Of a stretch of 29,264 nucleotides of DNA, positions 14,561-23,630 are shown piece by piece. The notes under the pieces were generated by a model. The model had not been told where the DNA came from. It did not search any database and was given only the letters and a program-made list of their open reading frames with translations. This DNA is from Bacteriovorax sp. UBA1852. Its GTDB lineage: Bacteria > Bdellovibrionota > Bacteriovoracia > Bacteriovoracales > Bacteriovoracaceae. A program made the position numbers and the translations under genes. The DNA lies in contig DDIK01000213.1 in the NCBI GenBank assembly GCA_002338505.1, forward strand, positions 1 to 29,264. The letters are read 5' to 3'. Numbering within the stretch: position 1 is the stretch's first letter; each line of letters begins with the position of its first letter.

Positions 14561-16890
14561 GAACACCGAATGAAGAGCAATTCAAGGCGATAAATCATCA
14601 AGGAGGAGTTCTTTTAAATGCAGGAGCTGGTTCTGGAAAAACCTTTGTTTTAGTTGAGCATGTTTATTATCTTACTAATTCATTTGTTGAGAATAATGAT
14701 GAATTAACTGATCTTGAACTTTTAAAAAAGCTTAAGTCTTATCTTAATAAAATTGTTTTAATGACTTTTACCAATGATGCCGCCGGTGAAATTCGCAATA
14801 GAGTCTTTAAGAGATTTGATGGAGAAGACTTAAAACGAGCATCTGTTGTAAAAAATGCCTTGTCTTCATTAACAATTACGACAATACATGGCTTTTGTAT
14901 GAAGCTTATTAAACAGGGGCTAATTAAGGCACCTCTTAATATGAAGCTTGTTGATGAAAATCAAATTAAAGAGAAGATAGAAAAAATATCTTTAAGGTGG
15001 TTTGAGTTAACGAATGTGCAAGAGGATGTCATTCTTAAGAATGTCTCACATATTATAAATGCAATGGTTTCAATTTTTACTTCTCCTGAACTTCGAGATG
15101 AGTGGAGTCGAAAAGTTGAAAATGATGAGTTTAATGAAAGTAAGTACATAAGAGATATTCTAGAGCTACTTGGGTTTTCTAGCTTTTGGGATACTAAGTA
15201 TGATCTCGTCCCAATTGATGATTTTTCAGATAAGGCCTGGTATAAGCTCTTGCAGGGATTAAACGAAATAAAGGAAAATGAGCCTACTATAAGTTCATTT
15301 TCAGCAATTTTAAATTTATTTTCATCCGTTGGTCGACTTCAGGTCAGTAAGAAGGCTCCTCCAGAGTACGCCGACTATGTAAATGATGGTAAAGTTCTAC
15401 GAGATTTCTTAAAGAAAAATTGCGAAGACTTAGAAGTCTTTGAAAATAATCAAGTTCAGTTTCTAGGTTGGCAGGCTTCTCTCTTGAATCTTTTTAAGTA
15501 TATTGAAGCAGAGTACTACTATACTGAAGAGTGCTCTTTTTCTGATCTCGAGTATCTGGTTTATAAGGACTTGGATAACGAGGATGTAGTTGAAGCCGTT
15601 ACGACTCAGTATGACTATTTTATTGTTGATGAATATCAAGATACATCTTGGGTTCAATTCGATATTTTAAAAAAAATAGTGAGAAATGACTTTCAAAAAA
15701 TATTTTGTGTCGGTGACCGTAAACAGGCCATATATGGTTTTAGGGGTGGAGAATTAGGTGTTTTTAATGAAACCGAAAACAAAATTCCATCAAATCTCTT
15801 TTTAAGTAATAACTACAGATCTGAAAAAGAAATTATTGAATATAATAATGATTTCTTTGAGCATATCTTTTCTTTAGGAAAAGGATATGAGGGGCATGAC
15901 TCTTTTTCCGTTGCGGTTGATCATCAAGCACACCCTAAGGATAAGCTAAGTCTTGGTGGTGAAATTATTGCTCTAAAGAAAGACTTTGAATCAGAAACGA
16001 AGAAGAAATTCGATGCTGAGGACTATCAGGAGCAAGAAGCACAATCTATCTTAAAGTTAATAAAAGAATTAGATGGGGAAGTTTGCATATTATATAAGAA
16101 TTTAAAACCTAGTAAGAGACTAATTGCAATGATGATTGAAAATGAAATTCCTTTTCAAGCACAAGTTAAGGTCCCTTATGCAGAAGACCCCATTCTCGTA
16201 ATTTTTAAAACGGTCATAGATTATGCATTGAAAGTTAAAGAAGCTAAGACAGACACGAAAAGACTTCAGAGATATTTTAATTTCTATATTCATGGAGTAC
16301 TTGTTCACTACAATTACAAAATACAAGATGATGATTTGATATTAAGTAGTTCAAGACAATTACTCGTCGATATGGATTTACTTGGAATTCACCAAGTTTT
16401 TATCAAGTTCTTGTACAAGCTCGGAATTTCAAATTCATCTTCAAAGAATAATTTTCAAAAAGTCATGGAGATCTGCGAGACCTGTGCGGATCAGATCGAT
16501 GAGATCTGGAGCTTTCTGAGGACTATCAGTAGCAAGTCATATAATACAAAGTTTAATTACTTGCATGATCCTAAAGTCTTTATTATGACAGCTCACGCTT
16601 CGAAGGGATTACAATTTGAAAATATAATTCTTGGAGGTGTTCACAATAATGGACGTAAGATCCCTTTAAAGGATGTTATAGGTAAATTACCTTCGTCATT
16701 TAAGTGGACACCGCATACAAAGAGAAAGAAACTTTATAAGTCACCATACTATATTTATGAAAAGCTTTTAAGTGACCATAAGGACTTTTCTGAGTCTAAG
16801 AGACTTCTCTATGTCGCTTGTACTAGAGCGGTTAAGAGAATATATTGGAATGATTTTAATCTTAATGGAAAAGCGCAAATTGATTACTAA
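14557..16890 (+). CDS. addA: AddA-like UvrD/RecB-family helicase, ended by an in-frame TAA
   Basis: I start this at ATG 14557 (777 residues), which overlaps the addB stop as ATGA and begins the conserved MRTPNEEQFKAINHQGG Q-motif region. An upstream ATG at 14515 would only add addB-overlapping residues. Superfamily 1A motifs are complete: Walker A GAGSGKT at 23-29, LMTFTNDAAGEIRNR (Ia), VDEYQDT at about 357-363 (II), GDRKQAIYGFRGGE (III), NYRSEKEI (IV), MTAHASKGLQFENI (V) and RLLYVACTRAVKRIYW (VI). A normal AddA goes on to a C-terminal nuclease (total about 1100-1230 residues). Here a TAA at 16888-16890 intervenes, and the same frame continues with DSWINALRIRED and the nuclease. The ATPase should be intact; whether the nuclease is attached depends on readthrough. 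Confidence 0.85.
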   Translation: MRTPNEEQFKAINHQGGVLLNAGAGSGKTFVLVEHVYYLTNSFVENNDELTDLELLKKLKSYLNKIVLMTFTNDAAGEIRNRVFKRFDGEDLKRASVVKNALSSLTITTIHGFCMKLIKQGLIKAPLNMKLVDENQIKEKIEKISLRWFELTNVQEDVILKNVSHIINAMVSIFTSPELRDEWSRKVENDEFNESKYIRDILELLGFSSFWDTKYDLVPIDDFSDKAWYKLLQGLNEIKENEPTISSFSAILNLFSSVGRLQVSKKAPPEYADYVNDGKVLRDFLKKNCEDLEVFENNQVQFLGWQASLLNLFKYIEAEYYYTEECSFSDLEYLVYKDLDNEDVVEAVTTQYDYFIVDEYQDTSWVQFDILKKIVRNDFQKIFCVGDRKQAIYGFRGGELGVFNETENKIPSNLFLSNNYRSEKEIIEYNNDFFEHIFSLGKGYEGHDSFSVAVDHQAHPKDKLSLGGEIIALKKDFESETKKKFDAEDYQEQEAQSILKLIKELDGEVCILYKNLKPSKRLIAMMIENEIPFQAQVKVPYAEDPILVIFKTVIDYALKVKEAKTDTKRLQRYFNFYIHGVLVHYNYKIQDDDLILSSSRQLLVDMDLLGIHQVFIKFLYKLGISNSSSKNNFQKVMEICETCADQIDEIWSFLRTISSKSYNTKFNYLHDPKVFIMTAHASKGLQFENIILGGVHNNGRKIPLKDVIGKLPSSFKWTPHTKRKKLYKSPYYIYEKLLSDHKDFSESKRLLYVACTRAVKRIYWNDFNLNGKAQIDY

Positions 16891-16929
16891 GACTCTTGGA
16901 TTAATGCTTTGAGAATCAGGGAAGATAAC

Positions 16930-17721
16930 GTGACAGTTAATGAGGAAAGTCTTCCTTACACTGATTCGCAAACTGAAGTGACTAATTCTGCACCACTGTA
17001 TTTTATTGATAATCTAGGTGTAAATCTTCAATCAGAGGGATTGTCTCTAGGTATTGTTTCAGAGCTCTCTGTAACAAAGCTTTCATTGTTGGCCCTGTGT
17101 CCTAAGAAGTTCTATTATTCTCAAATTTTAAAACTTGATGAAGATATAGATACTTTCTATAAGGATCATGACATCGAAGTCTCAAAAAGGGTCGGTACCT
17201 CGGATGCTCAAAGAGGTACTAGAGTTCATAAAGAAATTGAGAATTATATAAATGGGAAAGAAGTAAAGATCACTGACTTTGATACATTCGATTTTATAAA
17301 AAACCTCATCGATAAAGAAGTTTCCGCTGGAAAAGAATTAAATAGTGAAACGGAAATAAAGTTTTCTTTTTTTGGACAAATGGTGACAGGTATACCTGAC
17401 TTATTTATTTCAGAAAAAGATGTTGTCCTAGAGGTATGGGACTTCAAGACTGGTGAATGCTTCGAAGATGATAAAACTCAGTATTTCTATCAACTTCAAG
17501 CTTATGCATATGGCCTGCAAAGTATAGGCTATAAAGTTAATGAGACGATAAGGTTATCAATTGTTTTAGTCGACTCAAAAGAGATTGTTACTAAGGAACT
17601 TTCAATGAATGAGATCAAAAATGAACTTTATCATCGTTGGTTAAACTTATCCGATCTTTCTACTCAAAAACTAGATCATTGTGAAATTTGTCTCTATGGA
17701 AATTTATGCCATAAGCAGTGA
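16930..17721 (+). CDS. PD-(D/E)XK nuclease with Fe-S cysteines; AddA C-terminal domain separated by a TAA
   Basis: 263 residues from GTG 16930, which has AGGGA seven bases upstream. A TTG at 16909 would add seven residues but lacks a Shine-Dalgarno sequence. The frame is the same as the AddA-like helicase and begins 13 codons after its TAA. Nuclease features are RGTRVHKEIENYING, TGIPDLF, VWDFKTG (catalytic Asp/Lys) and the QYFYQLQAYAYGL motif. Four cysteines (LCPKKFYY near the start; CEICLYGNLC at the end) repeat the C...CxxCx5C Fe-S pattern of AddB. So both subunits would carry Fe-S nucleases, unlike the classic Bacillus AddA, whose nuclease lacks the cluster. It may be a separately translated subunit after gene fission or the stranded end of a broken addA. 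Confidence 0.8.
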   Translation: MTVNEESLPYTDSQTEVTNSAPLYFIDNLGVNLQSEGLSLGIVSELSVTKLSLLALCPKKFYYSQILKLDEDIDTFYKDHDIEVSKRVGTSDAQRGTRVHKEIENYINGKEVKITDFDTFDFIKNLIDKEVSAGKELNSETEIKFSFFGQMVTGIPDLFISEKDVVLEVWDFKTGECFEDDKTQYFYQLQAYAYGLQSIGYKVNETIRLSIVLVDSKEIVTKELSMNEIKNELYHRWLNLSDLSTQKLDHCEICLYGNLCHKQ

Positions 17722-17777
17722 GTAACTAACTGAAATGTTATCATATGAGGTAAAAGAACTTTACTTCAGGTGTGTGT

Positions 17778-18491
17778 ATGACATTTTTAACTTCAATTTT
17801 AAAACCGTTAATAGCTTTTCTATGTATTACTTCGATATTCGCTCTAGAGACAGACCTCTATGACTTTTCGTGGCTTGATAAAGATAAAGAAGTTTATGTT
17901 TTACAAAATAGAAAATTTAGAAAGATAAATCGTTTCTATGTAACTGCCGGTTATGGAATGACTACTTCTGGTTCATTTGTTGATGCTACATCAATACAGG
18001 CGAGAGCAGGTTATTTCTTTACTGAAAATTACGGTTTTGAATTTGTATATTCACTTAACTCTGGAGAAGAAAACGAAGCTGCAAAATCAGTTCGATCATC
18101 GAGTGCGGGTGCAGGAACAATTCCTTTTCGAAGAATTGTTGATGGGTACTATGGAGCTATGTTCATGTGGTCACCATTTTACAGTAAGATTAATACGTTT
18201 AATAAAATTATTTATGTCGATTTTCTGTTTGGTCTAGGTTTAGCAACTTTAACAGAAACTAATAATAGAGATCAATTTGTCACATCAGATCCATTCGCAG
18301 CAGAAGTTCAAGAGTCTCATACAGGAATTCTTTGGAACTTTGGAGCAAAGTTCTTCGTGAACACTTCCTGGAGTGTCAGGTTTGATTTAAACGCTGTTCA
18401 TTATCAAGCACTTCAGGCAAGAGTAAATAATCCTGAAGACTATATCTACTCAAATTTTGATTTGGTAGGTTCGCTAGTTTATGACTTATAG
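17778..18491 (+). CDS. Small outer-membrane beta-barrel protein (GltA/GltB-like position)
   Basis: 237 residues from ATG 17778, which has CAGG at good spacing; a GTG six bases earlier is less likely. The signal peptide is MTFLTSILKPLIAFLCITSI with cleavage after FA. The mature part starts with RKFRKINRFYVTAGYGMTTS and alternates short beta strands with glycine/aromatic turns (RAGYFFTENYGFEFVYSL, LFGLGLATLTE, WSVRFDLNAVHYQ). This matches the OMP_myx-type barrels found in myxobacterial and Bdellovibrio gliding loci. It is the first gene of the eight-gene unit that carries the TPR and FHA proteins. In Myxococcus, GltA and GltB are comparable small barrels that anchor the gliding complex in the outer membrane. 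The family match is fair; the role is inferred from the neighbourhood. Confidence 0.72.
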   Translation: MTFLTSILKPLIAFLCITSIFALETDLYDFSWLDKDKEVYVLQNRKFRKINRFYVTAGYGMTTSGSFVDATSIQARAGYFFTENYGFEFVYSLNSGEENEAAKSVRSSSAGAGTIPFRRIVDGYYGAMFMWSPFYSKINTFNKIIYVDFLFGLGLATLTETNNRDQFVTSDPFAAEVQESHTGILWNFGAKFFVNTSWSVRFDLNAVHYQALQARVNNPEDYIYSNFDLVGSLVYDL

Positions 18492-18503
18492 AGAGGGGAG
18501 AGA

Positions 18504-19907
18504 ATGAAAAAAATAATTGTGGCCCTAGTTCTCTTTACAGGAATAGCTAGTGCTAATAGTGATATTTGGAATAAGTTAATAAAGAGAAATAGGATTGACT
18601 ACTATCCAGGGATTATTAAGAGTTTAACTTCTCAAGGGCTATATCACACTTCTGTGCCTTACTTGAAAGAGTATCTTGTGAGTTCAGGTAATGTAAAAAA
18701 TCAGAATTTTGATTTACTTGTTGATGAAGTAGTCGAAAAGGTTGGAGATCGTCAATTTGTTCTTCTGCCTGAGAAGTATCTTAATACTTCTAATGCACCA
18801 ACAATTAAATATATTTTAGCTAAGAAGCTTTTAAGAAAGAGAAGATTAGGTGATGCGCGTACGATATTGACGAGTAGTATTGAAAAAGAACATTCAATGA
18901 GACCTTTTGCTACACATCTTCTGGGAATGATTTATTCGTTCGAGAAAAAATATGAAAAAAGTATCAGTGAATTTAATAAATGCATTAGTCTGTCGACATC
19001 TGCATTATCTGATGATTCATCAAAGCTAAGACAAAGACAGTTAAAGATAAATAGAGACTACTGTCGAGCTGGAATTGCGAGATCTCTATATGCTGCAGGG
19101 AAATACTCTCAGGCTGAACTTGCGTATTTAGATATTGATAAGAGCTCAACTATTTGGCCGGAACTTCTCTTTGAAGAGGCTTGGAATAGCTATTATAAAG
19201 GCGATTATAATAGAACATTAGGTAAACTAGTTACTTATCGATCACCTGTTCTCAAGTATATTTTTAATCCTGAGATAGACGTCTTAAATGCCTTATCTTT
19301 TTACAAGTTGTGCCTTTATGATGACGCTTCAAAAATTATTGAAGAGTATTATAAGAAATATGAAAGCGAAACACGTGGCCTGGGAAGAATTCTTGGGCGA
19401 AGAAAAAGTGATCTGAAATATTATTTCAGAATAGCAGCTTCTTATACGCAAGGTAAGAAGTCTGATTCGAATATTATAAACTCTTTACTCGATAGTGTCT
19501 TAAAAGACCCTGCTTTCTTAAACTTATTTGATAGTTATAAAAGAGGAAAAGAAGAAATTGATATTATTAAAAGAGTGAGTGATAGAAGACTAAGGAAAGT
19601 TTTAACAACAAACCTCAAGGACTCTCTAAATCTCCAACAGAAACTTATTGGTTCATATGTAAAAAGAACTTTTAAGATTGCCCATTCTCATCTTTCAAAA
19701 TCATTTGCGGGTATGAGTTATTTAAAACTAGAGATTTTGTCACGTCGTAAAGATAGACTTTACTCAGGTGTTCAAGATTTTGGCAAGCGAGGAGATATTG
19801 CATATCTTCAAAGATCTCAAAAGCAGTATTTTTGGAACTTTAATGGTGAGTTTTGGGCAGATGAATTAGGGGACTATGTTTTTGCTTTAAAGTCGGAGTG
19901 TAATTAA
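18504..19907 (+). CDS. Periplasmic TPR protein of the gliding locus (GltC-like?)
   Basis: 467 residues with a signal peptide (MKKIIVALVLFTGIASA). TPR-type helix pairs are visible in the middle, for example THLLGMIYSFEKKYEKSISE (about 136-155), AGIARSLYAAGKYSQAELAY (about 192-211) and the following LLFEEAWNSYYKGDYNRTLG. The protein is rich in Lys and Arg and has no lipobox, so it is probably a soluble periplasmic scaffold. GAGGGGAG precedes the ATG, giving a strong ribosome-binding site. It lies 12 bases after the barrel gene and two bases before the 940-residue TPR gene. By position and domain it could correspond to Myxococcus GltC, but I cannot align them here. Confidence 0.72.
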   Translation: MKKIIVALVLFTGIASANSDIWNKLIKRNRIDYYPGIIKSLTSQGLYHTSVPYLKEYLVSSGNVKNQNFDLLVDEVVEKVGDRQFVLLPEKYLNTSNAPTIKYILAKKLLRKRRLGDARTILTSSIEKEHSMRPFATHLLGMIYSFEKKYEKSISEFNKCISLSTSALSDDSSKLRQRQLKINRDYCRAGIARSLYAAGKYSQAELAYLDIDKSSTIWPELLFEEAWNSYYKGDYNRTLGKLVTYRSPVLKYIFNPEIDVLNALSFYKLCLYDDASKIIEEYYKKYESETRGLGRILGRRKSDLKYYFRIAASYTQGKKSDSNIINSLLDSVLKDPAFLNLFDSYKRGKEEIDIIKRVSDRRLRKVLTTNLKDSLNLQQKLIGSYVKRTFKIAHSHLSKSFAGMSYLKLEILSRRKDRLYSGVQDFGKRGDIAYLQRSQKQYFWNFNGEFWADELGDYVFALKSECN

Positions 19908-19909
19908 AG

Positions 19910-22732
19910 ATGAAGTATTTAGTATTAATTCTTATATTCATTTCAACATATGCCAATAACTTATCGACAAGACGACAACAGCTCGCTTCGGTTATTGATG
20001 AACAAATTAGCGAATTGTCACGACTTTCACGCGTTAATAACAATAGAAACCCAACTATACTTCTTCGGATTGCAGAAGCATATTTAGAAAAAGGTAGAAT
20101 CATCAGAGATCAAGAAAATGATGATTTCTTCAAGCTTTCAATTAAGCAAAGACAGAGAATTAATAAGCGCAAGTTTTATGCAAGATCTAAGTCCTACTTT
20201 GTTAAGGCGCAAAAGACAGGGTACGCAATAATCAAGAACTTCAAAAACTTTAAGGACGTGGGTGAGGTTTACTATATCTTAGCCTTCAACGAAAAAGAGA
20301 ATGGTAATCTTTCTCAAGCAAAAAAACTTCTGCGAAGATCAATCAAGCTCTCGCGTAAAAATTCTAGTGCTTACAATAATTCTAATATTGCAATCGCAGA
20401 TATTTTCTATGGAGATGGAAGTTATCGACCAGCAAGGAAACATTATAACTTAGTAATTAACAACTTTAAAAACGATAAATGGTATACGAGATATCTGTAT
20501 AATTTAGCATGGTCGAATTACAGAGTTGGGAAGAAGAAAACAGCTGAAAAACAAATGAAAGACGTCTGGAGGCTTAGTAATAATCCAAAATACGTAAGTA
20601 AGAAAGATCTTGCTCAGCGTGACCTTGGTTACTTCTATACAGATCAAGGAAAATTAAAAACAGCTAAAAGTTTTTACTCTAAAGTTGGTGGTGATACTGC
20701 AAAGAATTTCTACGAAATGGGTGAGTTTTTAAATGGGAAACAAAAGTATACGAAAGCTTTGAATATGTTTAATAGTGCATATTTAATGAAGAACTCAGAA
20801 TACACAATTAAGTCTCTTCTTGAGATCTTGAATATCTTAGATAAATATAACTCGAATAGAACTTTCGTTAAAAGAGCAAATGAGTCTTTGACTTATAAAA
20901 TGAGTAAGGCTGACAGAAAAGAGGTACTCTTCTATATTTCAAAGCGCGCCGCTGTTTTACAAAAAGCTCTGAATGAACAACATAACCAAAGAAGGCCAAA
21001 AGTTCTTAGAGCGTTGGCTAATTATGCAGGTGAATTGTATTTAATTGCAGCAAAGCATGATCCTTCTTTAAAAGAAAAGTCTTACTTCTATGCAGCGGAA
21101 AGTTATTTCTCAGGTAAACTTTATGAAAAGTCTCTAGAGCAGTATAAAAAGGTTTTAAATCTTGGTAATACGAAATCTAAATTCTACACTCGATCTATCG
21201 AGAGTATGCTAACTGTCGTCGATTCTAAAAGCTTACCAAAAGCACTTCGACTTAAGTACTATGCCTCCATTTATACACTTTTTATTAAGTCGACAAATGA
21301 CCAAAAGAAGAAGGGCCGAGCTGGCGAAAAGCTATTTTCTTTCTATATAGATGAACTTAAGCAACTTGATAACGCTAAGAAAGTGTTCTTTCAGTATGCA
21401 ACTAGTTTCCCTCGTTCAAGAGGAAAGATAGAGGCCATGATTGGTCGCGTTGTTGATAGCTATAAGAAACAAGGTGATTCAAAAGGACTGCTTAGTTTTG
21501 CTAGAGAGCTTAAGACTAGTAATGTGAATCTTAGTAGTCGCTTTGTGAATAAGTTAAACAGAATAGTGCTGACCACTCAAATGGCTGGAGTTGAGAAGTC
21601 TCGAAATAAAGGAGATAAGCTTAATGCCTTACGTGGTTATTTAAAGTTATATAGTGATCCTGAAACAACTGCCGCTGCCAAGAGTAATTCAGCTTATAAT
21701 ATAGCTGTTCTATTCTATGAACTAGGTAATTCTGAGTTTATGTATTTATGGCTGAATCGTGCAATTTCCGAGATGCCCGTAGGAGATGTGAGTAAGCATG
21801 CTTCATCAATGAAGATGATTATTGTTGATATTTTCTTAAGACAAAAATTTGATCGTGGTATCAAGTTGAGTGAAGTCTTTCTTGATAAGATTTGTAGTGT
21901 GCGGAGTAAGTTAAAAGATTCAGTACTTGAGAACTATGTTGTTATGGGGAGTAGTCATTTTGAAAATATATCTAATATCGAATCATATGCAATGACTCAG
22001 CTAAAGAAATGTCGTTATTCAAAAAGTATGCAAGAGGATTTGAATGAAAGGTTTCTTGATCATTACCTTGATACGAAGAATATTTCACGAGCAAGTGATT
22101 ATTATAGAAGAATAAATACAGGTGTTTATAAGAAGTTAGATAACGCTGGTAAGTTACGCAACCTCTATCTTATTCGTGGTCAAGCTGTTCCTAGCTTTCT
22201 TAGTAAAGATATCAATTTTCTATATTCAAAAGCTAAGAATAAGAGAAGAGTTTCTGTTAGTGCTTTAGATGAGGTAGCAACAGGGAAACTCTCTATTCTT
22301 AAAAGAACTTCTGCGAAGCTAAAGTCTTTGAGTTTGAAGTTTCCAGAGCAGGTTTATAATTCTACTTTACAGCGAAAATTTAAAATCTTAGCTGATCTTA
22401 CAAATGAATCTGCAAGAGTATTAAAAATAGGATCTGGTGAAGCTATGGTTTCCACTTATAAGATTCTTATTGATTCTTACGAATCTTTTGCTACGGAAGT
22501 TCGTCAGTTTACACCCCCAGACAAAAGCTCTGAATATGTCAAAACGTTTAAAGGTAGTATGAATGGTGTTGTATCCCCTGTTCTCCAAAAAGCGCGCCAA
22601 TTTAAAGCGGAGCTAAAAGCTGAAGTTGAAAAGAATGGAGTACTTGTAAAAGACTATGGTGACTATGTCAGAAAGTCGATTGAGTTCATTCCTTTTAATG
22701 ATTGGGTCATAATGGATAGGAGAGGGCGTTAG
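19910..22732 (+). CDS. Large periplasmic TPR protein (GltD-like)
   Basis: 940 residues with a short signal peptide (MKYLVLILIFISTYA). TPR-like helix pairs recur through the first two thirds: VYYILAFNEKENGNLSQAKK, IADIFYGDGSYRPARKHYN, YNLAWSNYRVGKKKTAEKQM, YFYTDQGKLKTAKSFYSKVG and YFYAAESYFSGKLYEKSLEQ. The C-terminal third is helical without clear repeats and contains LSLKFPEQVYNSTLQRKF, a form common in GltD-type proteins. It is very basic, with many Lys/Arg residues. In Myxococcus, GltD is a large periplasmic TPR protein that connects inner- and outer-membrane parts of the gliding machine. The next gene, a TPR lipoprotein, starts one base after this stop, the order expected for gltD-gltE. 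Confidence 0.78.
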   Translation: MKYLVLILIFISTYANNLSTRRQQLASVIDEQISELSRLSRVNNNRNPTILLRIAEAYLEKGRIIRDQENDDFFKLSIKQRQRINKRKFYARSKSYFVKAQKTGYAIIKNFKNFKDVGEVYYILAFNEKENGNLSQAKKLLRRSIKLSRKNSSAYNNSNIAIADIFYGDGSYRPARKHYNLVINNFKNDKWYTRYLYNLAWSNYRVGKKKTAEKQMKDVWRLSNNPKYVSKKDLAQRDLGYFYTDQGKLKTAKSFYSKVGGDTAKNFYEMGEFLNGKQKYTKALNMFNSAYLMKNSEYTIKSLLEILNILDKYNSNRTFVKRANESLTYKMSKADRKEVLFYISKRAAVLQKALNEQHNQRRPKVLRALANYAGELYLIAAKHDPSLKEKSYFYAAESYFSGKLYEKSLEQYKKVLNLGNTKSKFYTRSIESMLTVVDSKSLPKALRLKYYASIYTLFIKSTNDQKKKGRAGEKLFSFYIDELKQLDNAKKVFFQYATSFPRSRGKIEAMIGRVVDSYKKQGDSKGLLSFARELKTSNVNLSSRFVNKLNRIVLTTQMAGVEKSRNKGDKLNALRGYLKLYSDPETTAAAKSNSAYNIAVLFYELGNSEFMYLWLNRAISEMPVGDVSKHASSMKMIIVDIFLRQKFDRGIKLSEVFLDKICSVRSKLKDSVLENYVVMGSSHFENISNIESYAMTQLKKCRYSKSMQEDLNERFLDHYLDTKNISRASDYYRRINTGVYKKLDNAGKLRNLYLIRGQAVPSFLSKDINFLYSKAKNKRRVSVSALDEVATGKLSILKRTSAKLKSLSLKFPEQVYNSTLQRKFKILADLTNESARVLKIGSGEAMVSTYKILIDSYESFATEVRQFTPPDKSSEYVKTFKGSMNGVVSPVLQKARQFKAELKAEVEKNGVLVKDYGDYVRKSIEFIPFNDWVIMDRRGR

Positions 22733-22733
22733 T

Positions 22734-23630
22734 ATGAATAGATACTTAGTAATAATCATAGGGCTACTTCTTTTTGGGTGTTCTTCTTCTACAACTAAAG
22801 TCAGCTCTGAAGATCAGTCTTGGCTTGATGAACAGCTTAAAGGTGTTTCAAATGATGACTTCAAGCCAGCAAAGAGAGTAAGGTACAATGATAATCTTGA
22901 TTATCATAATATCGGTGATCTGGTAGAAGATGCTTTAAGTGATGAGTCTTTGCAGAAAATTTCTCATGGTAATTTAGATCCTAAAGATCCTATCTCAAAA
23001 ATAGTTCTTTTGTGCTATCAAGGTAAGTTTCAGGAATCGGCAGAGCTTTCATCAAAGTATTACGATAAGTATAAGTCAAATCCATCGTATTGGAATCAAG
23101 TCGGGACTTGTTATTACTTACAAAGAAACTTAAAGAAGGCTAAGATTTTTTATAGAAGAGCTTCAACTCTTGACAAAAAGTTTATTCCTTCAATAAATAA
23201 CCTCGGCGTTGTGTATCTTTTAGAGTCAAAAGACAGAAAAGCTCAGGCAGCTTTTGAACAAGCTCTTATTGTTAATAAGAGTTCTAAAACTCCAAAATAT
23301 AATCTAGCAAATTTATATATTCGTTACGGACTAGTTGCAAAGGCCAGACAGTATCTCTTAAGTCTAAATAGAAGTGTTTCTATACGAGACAAAGATATCT
23401 ATCTTTCTCTTGCGTATACTGAACTTTTTGAAAACGACTCTAGTGGAGCACTCGAGTATTTATCAAAAATTGATAGTGAAGTCCTAAAGACCAAGAAAGG
23501 TGCTTTGGCACTATATTACGCCTTTAAGCTTAGTAAATCAGATAAAATCAAATCATTAGATGAGTTTTTGAGTTCAACAGATCTCAATTCTCAAGAGAGA
23601 GCGGTATATGAAAAAATTAAAAATCTTTAA
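22734..23630 (+). CDS. TPR lipoprotein (GltE/AglT-like)
   Basis: 298 residues. The leader MNRYLVIIIGLLLFGCSSSS-type sequence contains a clean lipobox, LFGC, giving a lipidated C16. At least three TPR units follow: YWNQVGTCYYLQRNLKKAKI (about 119-138), INNLGVVYLLESKDRKAQAA and YNLANLYIRYGLVAKARQYL. Lipid attachment and the TPRs fit AglT/GltE, an envelope component needed for gliding in Myxococcus. GGAGAGGG upstream is a strong ribosome-binding site placed inside the end of the previous gene. The last 23 bases overlap the next gene in a different frame, so translation is probably coupled. Domain identification is firm; the GltE equivalence is by context. Confidence 0.8.
   Translation: MNRYLVIIIGLLLFGCSSSTTKVSSEDQSWLDEQLKGVSNDDFKPAKRVRYNDNLDYHNIGDLVEDALSDESLQKISHGNLDPKDPISKIVLLCYQGKFQESAELSSKYYDKYKSNPSYWNQVGTCYYLQRNLKKAKIFYRRASTLDKKFIPSINNLGVVYLLESKDRKAQAAFEQALIVNKSSKTPKYNLANLYIRYGLVAKARQYLLSLNRSVSIRDKDIYLSLAYTELFENDSSGALEYLSKIDSEVLKTKKGALALYYAFKLSKSDKIKSLDEFLSSTDLNSQERAVYEKIKNL

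Noticed and set aside
17752..17766. GTAAA-TTTAC inverted repeat before the gliding operon
   Set aside because: Only five AT-rich base pairs, with no T-run and no convincing promoter boxes nearby; likely chance in AT-rich DNA.
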